50,837 nucleotides of DNA from a bacterium (GCA_029932675.1 JAOZPP010000015.1:1-50837), one strand, 5' to 3'. Counted from the first letter of the stretch, positions 27,701 to 34,759 are shown. Numbers and translations: made by a program. Notes: generated by a model from the letters alone, not told the origin.

Positions 27701-27870
27701 TCCGGAATCCAGCGGACGCCATCAGCGAACTGGACCTGAAGCAGACGGCGGTTCCGCCGCGTCTGCTCCCGGCCGGTTAGCACCCCGACCCGCGTCGGGT
27801 CGTTCACCAGTCGTACGCGACTGGGCTCGAGCATTCTAGTACCCTGGTTCTCGTACATAAGTACCACCAC
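24739..27870 (-). CDS. SNF2/RapA-like ATPase-helicase
   Basis: About 1040 residues. GTG at 27870 or the in-frame ATG at 27858 may be the start; neither has a strong ribosome-binding site. An SH3/Tudor-like N-terminus (VQFADGVRWIPESQLERV, about 46-63) precedes the SNF2 core: motif I ADEVGLGKTIEAG (134-146), DEAHH, LLTATPIHN, then the second lobe with SSEVGGEGVDLQFS and QRIGRIDRLGQ. A long coiled C-terminus (EEILERHRAHGRDSL and similar) ends the protein. The layout resembles RapA/HepA and the SNF2 proteins of defence systems such as DISARM DrmD. It translocates on double-stranded DNA, or remodels proteins bound to it. Arginine codons are mainly CGN, so transfer is likely. It forms an operon with the ASKHA ATPase. 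Confidence 0.9.
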   Translation of the reverse strand: MVVLMYENQGTRMLEPSRVRLVNDPTRVGVLTGREQTRRNRRLLQVQFADGVRWIPESQLERVSDLRLSPLDMLEAKKLGRPVDLRRTLTHVKLSGRLADVIYSMEATNTDFYAYQFKPVVKLLESPSNGILIADEVGLGKTIEAGLIWTELRSRFDMRRLLVLCPASLRDKWYRELSVKFGVMAQICDAREVLDTLRDEDSQSLGFAVIASIQGLRPPRGWEGNNNKRSATDLARFLRSMESEDRLVDLLVIDEAHHLRNPETQTNELGQLCKNVSEYTILLTATPIHNRNDDLFYLLRLLDPDTFTRPEVFSQILEANAPLVKARDLVLGSNLDAHKLRKLLQRARCHPLLRSNRQLAMIEEIHLVPEHLRRRDIRSRLAYRLETVNLLAHVVTRTRKRDVKEWRVIREPIAEFVELKPVEENFYNLVTEVVIEYALQRYANQRFLLVQPQRQMTSSMAASLRLWQNRLIELEESEETGEAEEDEERRTELGPLVTEIVRRSLDYVELNRLIEADSKYSRLKHILTNFLREHPREKVVVFSAFRATLDYLAERLKGDGVSCIQLKGGQRETKEETIFRFSQPDGPSVLLSSEVGGEGVDLQFSRVVINYDLPWNPMRLEQRIGRIDRLGQEADKVIIWNILYENTIDARIYRRLYEKLDLCRKALGDFEAILGDKIRKLEIDLLSGYLTPEQQEQRIDQTTQALENIRLEEQRLEDNAANLIAYGDYILNQIHAARELHRWISGDDIRRYVFDYLRLHFPGCELRQTQPGSPVFEVELSDKAKFDLAEFIRQKRLSFSTRLTSISSRPVRCRFENRMGGPSSRSEEVISQFHPLVRMVSTRIEESAEQLTPAVALTLSGAAVDLPVRAGMYVLAIALWSFRGLQDIEKLAYAATALDRPDVLLESEIAEKIAVAAVTNGEDWLEARNVVDFKRAYHVANEVLFGNLDEEYKIFSRELKAKNEDRADIQLRTLEQHLRQQLAKLEEILERHRAHGRDSLVKATEGRIRALRNRVEQQRLRIESRRKVRSDAREIAIAIILVE

Positions 27871-28031
27871 ATGGCGGTATTACACTATATCTAACGCTGT
27901 TGGTCCGTCTAACGACCAACCTCACCTGCTGCTATGAGACTAGACCAAAGGCCGCGACGGAATACCGGTCAAGTGGAGCCATTTGCTCGACCTTTTATCC
28001 TGCATTCAAGGTCTACAAAATCCTTTTTGCA

Positions 28032-28222
28032 CTATTTTATCGGTTTTACACCTAAATCCTTGCATATTTTTCTGACCAGTAGACCCCTTATCTCAGAATG
28101 CTTTGGAACAGAAGACTGTCTATTCAAGGCAGGATTATGCCACCATGAATGTTTGGTCCCCTCCCCTCAAAAGCTTACATCCTTAGCTATACAGGTACTT
28201 AACAATCCGCCCTCTCCCATAC
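28032..28222 (-). pseudogene. hicA: hicA toxin remnant (nonsense plus frameshift)
   Basis: One minus-strand frame gives GTKHSWWHNPALNRQSS continuing to VPKHSEIRGLLVRKICKDLG, then KPIK and a stop. This is the standard HicA C-terminal half, including the catalytic-type histidine in TKHSWW. The N-terminal half (VKYLYS, stop, GCKLLR) is in another frame. One extra G near 28160 and a TAA replacing the usual CAA break the gene. HicA toxins are mRNA-cleaving double-stranded-RNA-binding-fold proteins. Inactive here. Confidence 0.7.
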
Positions 28223-28409
28223 AGCTTTACGATAATCGTTTCCAGCAACAGCCAGTGCGTCCTTACGATTAAATTCCAAGGCTTCCCTTAGGGTTACTTC
28301 TAAACTCCCTTTCAATTCCTCATAGGTTTTTTTCCTGACAATTAACCCCAGGCACTTCTTCAATCCAGCCAATCCCCCCTTCCCCTTCCTGCTTTATAGC
28401 CGCTGTATA
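28199..28409 (-). pseudogene. hicB: hicB antitoxin remnant (frameshifted)
   Basis: The minus strand reads YTAAIKQEGEGG then GIGWIEEVPGVNCQE, a good HicB N-terminus. One extra A in a run of A residues shifts the frame before TYEELKGSLEVTLREALE, the usual HicB helix. The start codon is also lost (TAA precedes TAT). It overlaps the hicA remnant in normal hicBA order on this strand. It begins 7 bases after the GTTAGCG end of an attC-like hairpin. Confidence 0.68.
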
Positions 28410-28415
28410 TTACGT

Positions 28416-28476
28416 CGCTAACATTGCGAGTCTGCGGCGTGGCGAAGCCGCGTCTGGAGCATCCGCTTGTTGTGTG
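28416..28476. repeat. attC-like hairpin next to hicB remnant
   Basis: CGCTAAC (28416-28422) and GTTGTGT (28469-28475) sit at the ends. The inner stem is GCGGC (28434-28438) with GCCGC (28447-28451). Outer arms ACATTGCGAG and AGCATCCGCTTGTT pair imperfectly. Length (about 60), asymmetric bulges and end motifs fit integron attC sites, although neither core is an exact match. Confidence 0.42.
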
Positions 28477-28577
28477 CATCCTAAATCAAGGCGGCTCTAC
28501 TGCACAAGCCCTGCACGCCTCCCATTCACGAGTTCTATTCCTGTTTTTTCCGCTGAAGAGTATCGAAGTTACTATCA

Positions 28578-28630
28578 GGCCCAAACCCAGTCCTGAAAGA
28601 AGGCAGACCGCTTATATGGTTTGTTAGGCC
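28578..28630. repeat. attC-like inverted repeat overlapping relE-type stop codon
   Basis: GGCCCAAACC (from 28578) pairs with GGTTTGTTAGGCC (28618-28630), allowing a three-base bulge. The right core GTTAGGC (28623-28629) is exact. On the minus strand the stop codon TAA of the toxin gene lies inside GCCTAAC, an arrangement often seen where a cassette gene runs into its attC. An identical GTTAGGC occurs at 29191, 568 bases away. Confidence 0.42.
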
Positions 28631-28929
28631 AGAATCCTTAAATATCTATCTATATCCATTGCTCCGTGAAATACGCCCAAAATATCAATCATCTCTTTAT
28701 TCCTGATGAGATATGCAATACGATAATGTCCATATAGGAGAACCCTGATTTCTCCTTCAGGTTCTGTTCTATACTTATACCCAATCTCTGGAAAATCCTT
28801 AAGAATCTGTGTCTTCCTATAAATTCCAGATACAACCTCCTGTGCAGCATTCACACTGGCCTTGGAAATGTAGTCATAGATTTCCCTTAGCCATCTTTCA
28901 GCTTCTTGAGTCCACCTTATTTTTGCCAT
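28624..28929 (-). CDS. ParE/RelE-family toxin
   Basis: 101 residues. The ParE signature is complete: WTQEAERWLREIYDYISKAS, the PEIGYKYR loop, EIRVLLYGHYRIAYLI and VFHGAMDIDRYL. It overlaps the antitoxin gene by 13 bases, so translation is coupled. It would poison DNA gyrase (ParE) or cleave mRNA (RelE); sequence alone does not decide. It lies between two attC-like sites, consistent with a mobile cassette. The frame is intact. Confidence 0.9.
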   Translation of the reverse strand: MAKIRWTQEAERWLREIYDYISKASVNAAQEVVSGIYRKTQILKDFPEIGYKYRTEPEGEIRVLLYGHYRIAYLIRNKEMIDILGVFHGAMDIDRYLRILA

Positions 28930-29102
28930 GAACGAATACGCTGCTCCATTTCTTCATTATTAATTAATTTATCCTTGCGGGAATCATCTAAGCCCCTTTC
29001 GATCATCCGTTCAAATGCAAGTTCTCGCATTATTTCCTCATACGATGCGTCTTCAGGTTGTTCTTGTATAATTTTTGCCATTACCTCTTTCGCCTTGGCC
29101 AT
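28917..29102 (-). CDS. Antitoxin partner of the ParE/RelE-family toxin
   Basis: 61 residues from ATG at 29102, which follows GAGGAGGTC at ideal spacing. The frame is open 14 codons further upstream, but that part runs into the attC-like hairpin. MAKAKEVMAKIIQEQP and ASYEEIMRELAFERMI with an acidic C-terminal part fit small antitoxins that precede ParE toxins. It is expected to neutralise the toxin and autorepress. Confidence 0.8.
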   Translation of the reverse strand: MAKAKEVMAKIIQEQPEDASYEEIMRELAFERMIERGLDDSRKDKLINNEEMEQRIRSWQK

Positions 29103-29129
29103 CTCTGACCTCCTCGTATAATATGTTTT

Positions 29130-29197
29130 GCCGTTTAAGTTCACTACCGCTGTGGAAGGCCAGCGGAACAGTGGTTCAGTGCACCGCCATGTTAGGC
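29130..29197. repeat. attC-like hairpin upstream of antitoxin gene
   Basis: The inner stem CCGCTG (29147-29152) pairs with CAGCGG (29161-29166). Outer arms CACTA and CAGTGG extend it imperfectly. The right end is an exact GTTAGGC core (29191-29197) and the left end GCCGTTTAA is degenerate. On the minus strand the antitoxin ATG follows 28 bases after the hairpin, as expected for the first gene of a cassette. Confidence 0.4.
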
Positions 29198-29314
29198 AAA
29201 AATACTAACTCATTTAAAATACGACTTTTAAAAAGGTGTATCACCTTCTTCAGATAAGGTTTCTTCATACCGTTCGATTAAAAATACCAATAATGAGCCA
29301 GTTAGATAGTTCAA

Positions 29315-29551
29315 TTACATCAAGAACCTGAGGGGGCCAGGCCCTTTAATAAAATCCTCGATATAGCTAACCTCTTGTAACGAGCCATCTATATATGCTC
29401 TCAGCTCAGGAGCCTCATGGGTTTCAAGTAACTTCTCTTTTAGATCGTCATAAAAAATAGAGACTTCATTGTTCCATCCATACCCCCTGTTATGATTACG
29501 CATACAATAGCCAATTTTCTGCCGAAGCCTAGCAGGAAGTGAGATTTTCAA
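29315..29551 (-). CDS. Small hypothetical protein
   Basis: 78 residues from a TTG start with AAAAAGG directly before it, so the start is uncertain. No family recognised. It is charged, with a helical middle (DDLKEKLLETHEAPELRAY). It may be a truncated cassette gene, since it lies between the integrase remnant and the first attC-like site and reads in the same direction as the other island genes. Confidence 0.3.
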   Translation of the reverse strand: MKISLPARLRQKIGYCMRNHNRGYGWNNEVSIFYDDLKEKLLETHEAPELRAYIDGSLQEVSYIEDFIKGPGPLRFLM

Positions 29552-29698
29552 CCTTTTTCATCGATTGCGCGTTCATGGCGTTGCGAGAATATAAATACCA
29601 TTGTTTTTTGCCTATTAAACAATGATTAAATTTGCTTAATGATTGCTTATGTGGTTTCCAGATAACACCCCTTTCCGGTTTTCATTCCGTATAAATCA

Positions 29699-29940
29699 TT
29701 ACAAGGGAATTCCATCAAGCTGTTCCGTTTGAAAGCCTTGCGACCGCACCGGTGCCCTTTTCCATCCCCCCAGAAGGTGCGCTACAAAGGAAGGGCGCAA
29801 CGCGTGGGAGGTGACAAGTTTTGCGTTGCCCGCCTTCTTTACGGCCTGCTGGAAGGCCTTCTGCAGGATGGATTCGTCGGCATGGTGGCAGCTTTCCTCG
29901 CCAGTCTTTGAGTAATCCGGGGAGCAGAGTCACAGGACTT
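29699..29940 (-). pseudogene. Remnant of a tyrosine recombinase, probably integron integrase
   Basis: The minus strand carries SPVTLLPGLLKDW in one frame (29910-29940) and then, in another, CHHADESILQKAFQQAVKKAG followed by TSHALRPSFVAHLL. These match two segments of integron-type integrases: the VTLLP strand, and the HxLRHSFATHLL box with catalytic His and Arg retained. The sequence between them is deleted and the catalytic tyrosine region is lost. It reads on the same strand as the cassette-like genes, whereas most integron integrases are divergent. An ordinary Xer/phage-type recombinase is the alternative. Confidence 0.6.
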
Positions 29941-29949
29941 GGTTCCCTT

Positions 29950-30270
29950 GCCGTCGCGGCTAGCGCAAGCCTACCCTCCGCAGCGACTGTTCCCATCTAT
30001 ACATATGATAGCGAATCCTTCCTCCAGTGTCAAGTCCCCTCTTGTTTTGGGTGCTTAAATTGGTGATAGCCTAAACAGGACATCAGACCCCGTAGGTGAA
30101 CTTAGCTCTCTCCCTCCCCACCCTACACTGCGCCAAAAACACGATTCGGCAAAGTTGTGGTAGGAAAGCCAACCAAACCAGAGGTTGCTGGGCTTGTCCG
30201 CCCTCTTGCCAATGGAGGAAATCCCTTCAATTATCAACCTAAAAAATAGCATTTCCTAAGAAGATTTACC
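29950..30270. other. Intergenic region without supported gene
   Basis: About 320 bases between the integrase remnant and the next promoter. No frame with family resemblance, tRNA or repeat was recognised. It probably marks the outer edge of the accessory island. Confidence 0.4.
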
Positions 30271-30299
30271 TTGACATATTTTTTTGTTTAAGCTATACT
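30271..30299 (+). promoter_or_regulatory. Near-consensus sigma-70 promoter
   Basis: A perfect TTGACA (30271-30276), a 17-base T-rich spacer and TATACT (30294-30299). Start of transcription is expected near 30306, giving a leader of about 23 bases with AGGGAGG before the ATG at 30329. This is the best promoter in the window and should drive the DJ-1/kinase/receiver unit strongly. Confidence 0.8.
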
Positions 30300-30328
30300 G
30301 AGCTAATAAAATCAAAAGGGAGGCTCAA

Positions 30329-30922
30329 ATGGTCAAGAAAATTGTATTTCTCCTTCCCCTTTTTCTCCTGGCCACCTGTGGGGGCAAGAAAGTTCCCCCC
30401 CAAATTGCAGAGGGGAAGAAGGTGGTGATGATCATAGCTCCCAAGAATTTTAGGGATGAGGAGTTATTGAAAACTAAGGATATACTAACCAAGGCGGGAG
30501 CCACCGTTAAAGTAGCCAGCACTTCCCTGGATACGGCCATAGGAATGCTGGGAGCAAGGGTAGGGGTGGATCTTCTGCTGGATTCGTTGAAGGTGGCAGA
30601 TTATGATGGGGTGGTGTTTGTCGGGGGAACAGGGGCCTCCCAGTACTGGGAAGACGTGAAAGCACACTCCATCGCCCAGGAGGCTTACAGATCAGGGAAG
30701 GTACTGGGGGCGATCTGCATAGCCCCGGTTACCTTGGCCAATGCCGGCCTTCTTCAGGGAAAGAAGGCCACGGTTTGGAGATCTGAACAGGGAAAAATCG
30801 AGGCTAAAGGAGCTGTGTACACTGGTTCCCCCGTCCAAGTGGACGGGCGAATTATCACCGCCAACGGGCCAACCGCGGCTGAGGAGTTTGGTAAAGCCAT
30901 CCTCAAGAAGCTTTCCCAGTAA
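30329..30922 (+). CDS. DJ-1/PfpI-family lipoprotein
   Basis: 197 residues. The signal peptide has an LATC lipobox (Cys17), so the mature protein is probably a lipoprotein outside the cytoplasm, unusual for this family. The DJ-1/PfpI fold shows KVVMIIAPKNFRDEEL, YDGVVFVGGTGASQYW and the nucleophile elbow GAICIAP with Cys130. The acidic residue that usually polarises the cysteine would be Glu44-45 in RDEEL. Possible roles are glyoxalase/deglycase, protease-like or redox sensing. It is followed 4 bases later by a histidine kinase, suggesting a signalling link. Confidence 0.9.
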   Translation: MVKKIVFLLPLFLLATCGGKKVPPQIAEGKKVVMIIAPKNFRDEELLKTKDILTKAGATVKVASTSLDTAIGMLGARVGVDLLLDSLKVADYDGVVFVGGTGASQYWEDVKAHSIAQEAYRSGKVLGAICIAPVTLANAGLLQGKKATVWRSEQGKIEAKGAVYTGSPVQVDGRIITANGPTAAEEFGKAILKKLSQ

Positions 30923-30926
30923 GCCT

Positions 30927-32540
30927 ATGTGGGAAACCCCTCTGCTCTGCTGGGAGATAAAGGGGTGTGGCCGGAAGGACTGTCCGGTTTACCATCACCC
31001 TGGGGTCTTCTGCTGGCTAGTCGATGGCAACAGGGAGGAGGAGGGAAAACTTCTCTCCCATTGCCTTCATTGTCAGGTCTTCAAGCTAAGTGTAGAGAGG
31101 GCAATTGGCCGTCGATCCGCTGATCTGGCCCTCTATCAGACAGTTGGCCTCATCCTCCAGCAAATGAAGAACTCAGAGGAGGAGCTAAAGGAGAAAGTTG
31201 TCAGCCTCCAAATCCTAAACCTTGTCACCGGCGCCCTGCAAAGCACCACCAAATTGGAAGAGGTATTGCACATCATCTTAACCGGGGTAACTGCTGGTGA
31301 AGCCTTTGGATTCAATCGTGCCTTTATACTCCTCTTGGATGAGAAAGAGGTGATGCTTAAGGGGGAGATGGCCGTTGGCCCCCTTGATGGGGAGGAGGCA
31401 AAATTCATCTGGCAGCAACTGGAGGAGAAGAAACCCTCCCTTAAAGAACTCCTCTTCCCATCTCCCGAGTCCCATCGGAGTGATGGCTTAAATTCCTTGG
31501 TAAGGAGATTATCCATCCCCGTTCACAACCCAAAAGCTATTGGTTCATCCTTAGTGGAGATGAAGTCCTTTTCCTTAAGGACCCCCGGGGAGCTGAAAGA
31601 CCTGGAGGAGGAGTTCGTTAACCTCTTCGGCAGTCAACCGATGGCAATTGTTCCATTGGTGGCCAAGGATAAGGCAATTGGAGTACTCATTGCAGATAAC
31701 AAATTTACCCAAAAGCCAATACTCGATAGGGATGTTGAACTATTGGAGACATTTGCTCATCAAGCCAGTTTGGCCATCGAGAACTCCCGATTGAACCAGG
31801 AGTTGAAGAGCAGGCTCCGGGAATTGGAGGATTCGGAGAGGCAGTTAAGGAAAAATCAGACCTATCTTTTAAAGACAGAAAGGCTTGCCGCCATAGGGAG
31901 GATGGCAGCTACCGTTGCCCATGAAATCCGCAGTCCCCTTGTCCCCATTGGAGGCTATGCCCGGGCGGCCTTAGAGGACTACGACCGCCAGGAGGTCAAG
32001 AGGGAGGATTTAGAGATAATCGTAGAGGAGGTAGAGAGGCTGGAGAAAATATTGGCCAATATGCTCGATTACTCTAAGGAGACCAAACCCGCACTTGAAG
32101 AGCTTGACCTCAACCTTATCGTAAAGAAGACATTAGAGTTGATGGGAGAGAGGTTCAAAGAAAAAGGGGTTAAGTTAAAAACGGAACTTTCCCCTCAACT
32201 TCCCCCGGTTATGGTGGATGGTGAGCAAATACAGCAAGTTATCCTCAACTTGGTTCACAATGCCTTAGAGGCAATGGAAGAGGGAAGGCTCTCCATCAGA
32301 ACAAAGGTAAAGGAGGATTTCGTCTCCTTAGAGGTTGAGGATACGGGTAGAGGTATTCCCAAGGAGGATATCGATCGCCTCTTCACCCCTTTCTTCTCCA
32401 CTAAACCCAAAGGATCGGGGTTGGGCCTCCCAGTGGCAGAGAAGATAGTTGTGGATCATGGAGGATTTATAGATGTCCAAAGTGAGGTGGGGGTGGGCAG
32501 CAAATTTACCGTTAATCTCCCCTTAAAAACCACCTGGTAA
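30927..32540 (+). CDS. Soluble sensor histidine kinase with two-CW Cys-rich and GAF domains
   Basis: 537 residues from ATG at 30927, just after the DJ-1 stop; the frame is open upstream, but only as a shadow of that gene. The N-terminus has a two-CW type cysteine pattern (CWEIKGCGRKDCP, then CWLVDG and CLHCQVF) that may bind metal or an iron-sulfur cluster. A GAF domain, a coiled linker and HisKA follow, with phospho-acceptor His332 in VAHEIRSP. HATPase_c shows NLVHNALEAM, DTGRGIP and GSGLGLP. No membrane helix, so a cytosolic redox- or ligand-sensing kinase. The single-domain receiver downstream is the likely partner. Confidence 0.92.
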   Translation: MWETPLLCWEIKGCGRKDCPVYHHPGVFCWLVDGNREEEGKLLSHCLHCQVFKLSVERAIGRRSADLALYQTVGLILQQMKNSEEELKEKVVSLQILNLVTGALQSTTKLEEVLHIILTGVTAGEAFGFNRAFILLLDEKEVMLKGEMAVGPLDGEEAKFIWQQLEEKKPSLKELLFPSPESHRSDGLNSLVRRLSIPVHNPKAIGSSLVEMKSFSLRTPGELKDLEEEFVNLFGSQPMAIVPLVAKDKAIGVLIADNKFTQKPILDRDVELLETFAHQASLAIENSRLNQELKSRLRELEDSERQLRKNQTYLLKTERLAAIGRMAATVAHEIRSPLVPIGGYARAALEDYDRQEVKREDLEIIVEEVERLEKILANMLDYSKETKPALEELDLNLIVKKTLELMGERFKEKGVKLKTELSPQLPPVMVDGEQIQQVILNLVHNALEAMEEGRLSIRTKVKEDFVSLEVEDTGRGIPKEDIDRLFTPFFSTKPKGSGLGLPVAEKIVVDHGGFIDVQSEVGVGSKFTVNLPLKTTW

Positions 32541-32549
32541 GGAGGTTTG

Positions 32550-32906
32550 ATGGAAAAGATAATGATAGTAGATGACGAAGAGAGAACCCTTGCCCTTTAT
32601 GAGAGAAGACTGAAGAGGAAGGGTTATCAGGTAGTACCTTTAACTGAGGGTAGGAAAGCCTTAGAAAGGGTTAAAGAAGAGGAACCCGATCTGGTGGTCT
32701 TAGACATCAAGATGGGTGATGTTGATGGGCTCCAGCTCCTCAGGGAGATAAAGGGACACCGAAAAAGCCTACCGGTAATCATTAACTCCGCCTATAGCAT
32801 TTACAAAATGGATTTTAAAAGCTGGATTGCCGATGCTTACATTGTGAAGTCCTCAAACTTGGATGAGTTGGAGTCTAAAATTGAGGAGATACTCACTACC
32901 GATTAG
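32550..32906 (+). CDS. Single-domain response regulator (receiver only)
   Basis: 118 residues from ATG at 32550; the preceding TTG is also in frame, but AGGAGG is spaced for the ATG. The CheY-like fold has the acidic pair in VDDEE, phospho-acceptor Asp52 in VVLDIKM, a serine in INSAYS and the conserved lysine in IVKSS. No output domain, so it probably acts by protein contact or phosphotransfer. It follows the kinase by 9 bases. Confidence 0.92.
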   Translation: MEKIMIVDDEERTLALYERRLKRKGYQVVPLTEGRKALERVKEEEPDLVVLDIKMGDVDGLQLLREIKGHRKSLPVIINSAYSIYKMDFKSWIADAYIVKSSNLDELESKIEEILTTD

Positions 32907-33051
32907 CACAACAGTCCGCACCCAATTGTATAAGACTCTCCAAACCTCCATAAACTATAGTCATTTAGCATGCAGCATCCTGCCCTGTAAGGGAGGGAAT
33001 CCCTCGGGGTAATTATCGGGGACCCTCTCCCCTCACAAAGGTGACTTTAAA

Positions 33052-34299
33052 TTGTCCATTATATCCTTCAATCTTCTGATCCTATTGGTCTGCCTCTGCC
33101 TTTCTGCCTTTTTCTCTGGAGCAGAGACGGCCCTTTTCTCCCTTAATCCCTTGACTATAAAGGCGATGGGGAAAAGGGGAAGGTTTATCTCCCAGATTAT
33201 GGCCCGACCGAGGAGAAGCCTGATAACAATCCTGGTGGGCAATATGTTTGTAAACATCCTCGCCTCCAGTTTGGTTACCTCTCTTGCCTTAAAAGTCTTC
33301 GGAACCAAAGGTCTGGCTATCTCCACTGGGGTGATGACTTTCATCATCCTCCTCTGGGGCGAGATTACCCCGAAGACCGCCTCTGCTCATCATCCCCAGA
33401 GGATCTCTCTCCTCGTTGCCCCCCCCTTATACTACTTCTCCCAGTTCATCTCTCCCTTGAGGAAGATGATCGAGGGTTTAACCTCCTTTTTCCTACGGAT
33501 TTTGGGCGAAAGAGAAACGGGAAAGAGGATAAGCTTCAGTGAGGAGGAGTTGAAATTCCTGGTGAGTTTAGGCCACCGGGAGGGAAGTATTGACCTTGTG
33601 GAGAGGGTCCTCCTGGAAGGGATAATAGAATTGGGAGGGACGACGGTCGATTGGGTAATGACGCCCAGGGGGGAGATATTTTCATTAGAAGCTTCCCTTC
33701 CGGTGAAGGAGGCGAAGGGGATGGTGAGAAAGAGTCGATTCTCCCGCATCCCTGTCTGGAAGGAGAAAGAGGAGAATATAGTAGGTATCCTCTATGCTAA
33801 AGATCTCATCTCCTACCTCTTCTCGAGGGAATCGGTAACCATAGGGGAAATCATCCGTCCTCCCCATTTCATTCCAGAAAAGAGGAAGGCCATAGATGTA
33901 CTCAAGGAATTTAAAGAGAAGGGTGTCCATATTGCCTTGGCAATCAACGAATACGGGGAACTAAGCGGTTTGGTCACCATGGATGACCTCCTCAGGGGGA
34001 TAATGGGAGAGGCATTAGGTAGAGGCGGGAAGGAGACCCTCCCCTACCGATTTAAAAGGGATGGGGGAATTATCTGTCAAGCAGATTTGGAATTGGCCAA
34101 ATTCAACCGAGTTTTTGGAGCAACCCTCTCCTCTTCCTCTTACCGCACCCTGGGAGGATACATTATGGAGAAATTAGGGAGGATACCAAAAAAGGGGGAA
34201 AAGCTGCAATTAGATGGACTAACCTACCACATCCTCCAGGCAAGGCCGAACAGAATCGAAAAGGTGGAGGTAAAGAGGGAGGATGAAGCAAGGGGATAA
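33052..34299 (+). CDS. CNNM/CorC-family membrane protein (first copy)
   Basis: 415 residues from a TTG start preceded by AAAGGTG. An N-terminal DUF21/CNNM membrane domain (four hydrophobic segments to about 150, with FFSGAETALFSLN and LLWGEITPKTA) is followed by paired CBS domains (VDWVMTPRGEIFSLE, then VHIALAINEYGELSGLVTMD) and a C-terminal CorC/HlyC domain (FNRVFGATL, GRIPKKGEKL). These proteins take part in magnesium or cobalt export. It is first in a four-gene unit with Mut7-C, a second CNNM protein and Lnt, recalling the E. coli corC-lnt neighbourhood. Confidence 0.9.
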   Translation: MSIISFNLLILLVCLCLSAFFSGAETALFSLNPLTIKAMGKRGRFISQIMARPRRSLITILVGNMFVNILASSLVTSLALKVFGTKGLAISTGVMTFIILLWGEITPKTASAHHPQRISLLVAPPLYYFSQFISPLRKMIEGLTSFFLRILGERETGKRISFSEEELKFLVSLGHREGSIDLVERVLLEGIIELGGTTVDWVMTPRGEIFSLEASLPVKEAKGMVRKSRFSRIPVWKEKEENIVGILYAKDLISYLFSRESVTIGEIIRPPHFIPEKRKAIDVLKEFKEKGVHIALAINEYGELSGLVTMDDLLRGIMGEALGRGGKETLPYRFKRDGGIICQADLELAKFNRVFGATLSSSSYRTLGGYIMEKLGRIPKKGEKLQLDGLTYHILQARPNRIEKVEVKREDEARG

Positions 34300-34759
34300 G
34301 CCGAGATTCGCGGTGGATTCAATGCTGGGAAGCCTGGCTAAGTGGTTGCGGATTATGGGATATGACGCTCTCTACTTTCATAGAGGAGAAGATGCGGACT
34401 TAGAGAGAATTGCCCTCCGGGAGGGAAGGCTTCTCCTCACCAAGGATCAGGAGATAGTAAAGCGGGGAAACTGCCCATCGATTCTGATCAGATCAGATAG
34501 GTTATCCCATCAATTGCGGGAAGTTATCGGTGAACTGAGCCTAAGGTGGGAGGGCAGAACCTTCACCCGTTGTCTGATCTGCAACCTCCCTCTGGTTCCA
34601 TTGGAAAAGGAAAAGGCCAGGGATAGGGTCCCCCCCTATGTCTATCAAACCCAAGAAAGGTTTATGACCTGTCCAGGATGTGGGAGGATATACTGGCCAG
34701 GGACCCATTGGAAGATGATGACCGAAAGGTTAAGAAAGATGGTCGAGGGCTACCTATGA
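34283..34759 (+). CDS. Mut7-C PIN-like RNase domain protein with zinc ribbon
   Basis: 158 residues. The Mut7-C domain shows FAVDSMLGSLAKWLRIMGYD, LLTKDQEIVKR and LIRSDRLSHQLREV, supplying acidic residues expected in the PIN-type active site. The C-terminal zinc ribbon has CLIC (about 93-96) and CPGCGRIYWPGTHW. It overlaps the upstream CNNM gene by 17 bases and the downstream one by 4. Predicted RNA- or tRNA-processing nuclease. Its strict coupling to two CNNM transporters is unexplained. Confidence 0.88.
   Translation: MKQGDKPRFAVDSMLGSLAKWLRIMGYDALYFHRGEDADLERIALREGRLLLTKDQEIVKRGNCPSILIRSDRLSHQLREVIGELSLRWEGRTFTRCLICNLPLVPLEKEKARDRVPPYVYQTQERFMTCPGCGRIYWPGTHWKMMTERLRKMVEGYL

Noticed and set aside
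30741-30926. Longer histidine kinase N-terminus inside the DJ-1 gene
   Set aside because: It is an out-of-frame reading of DJ-1; the cysteine-rich domain begins right at the ATG at 30927.
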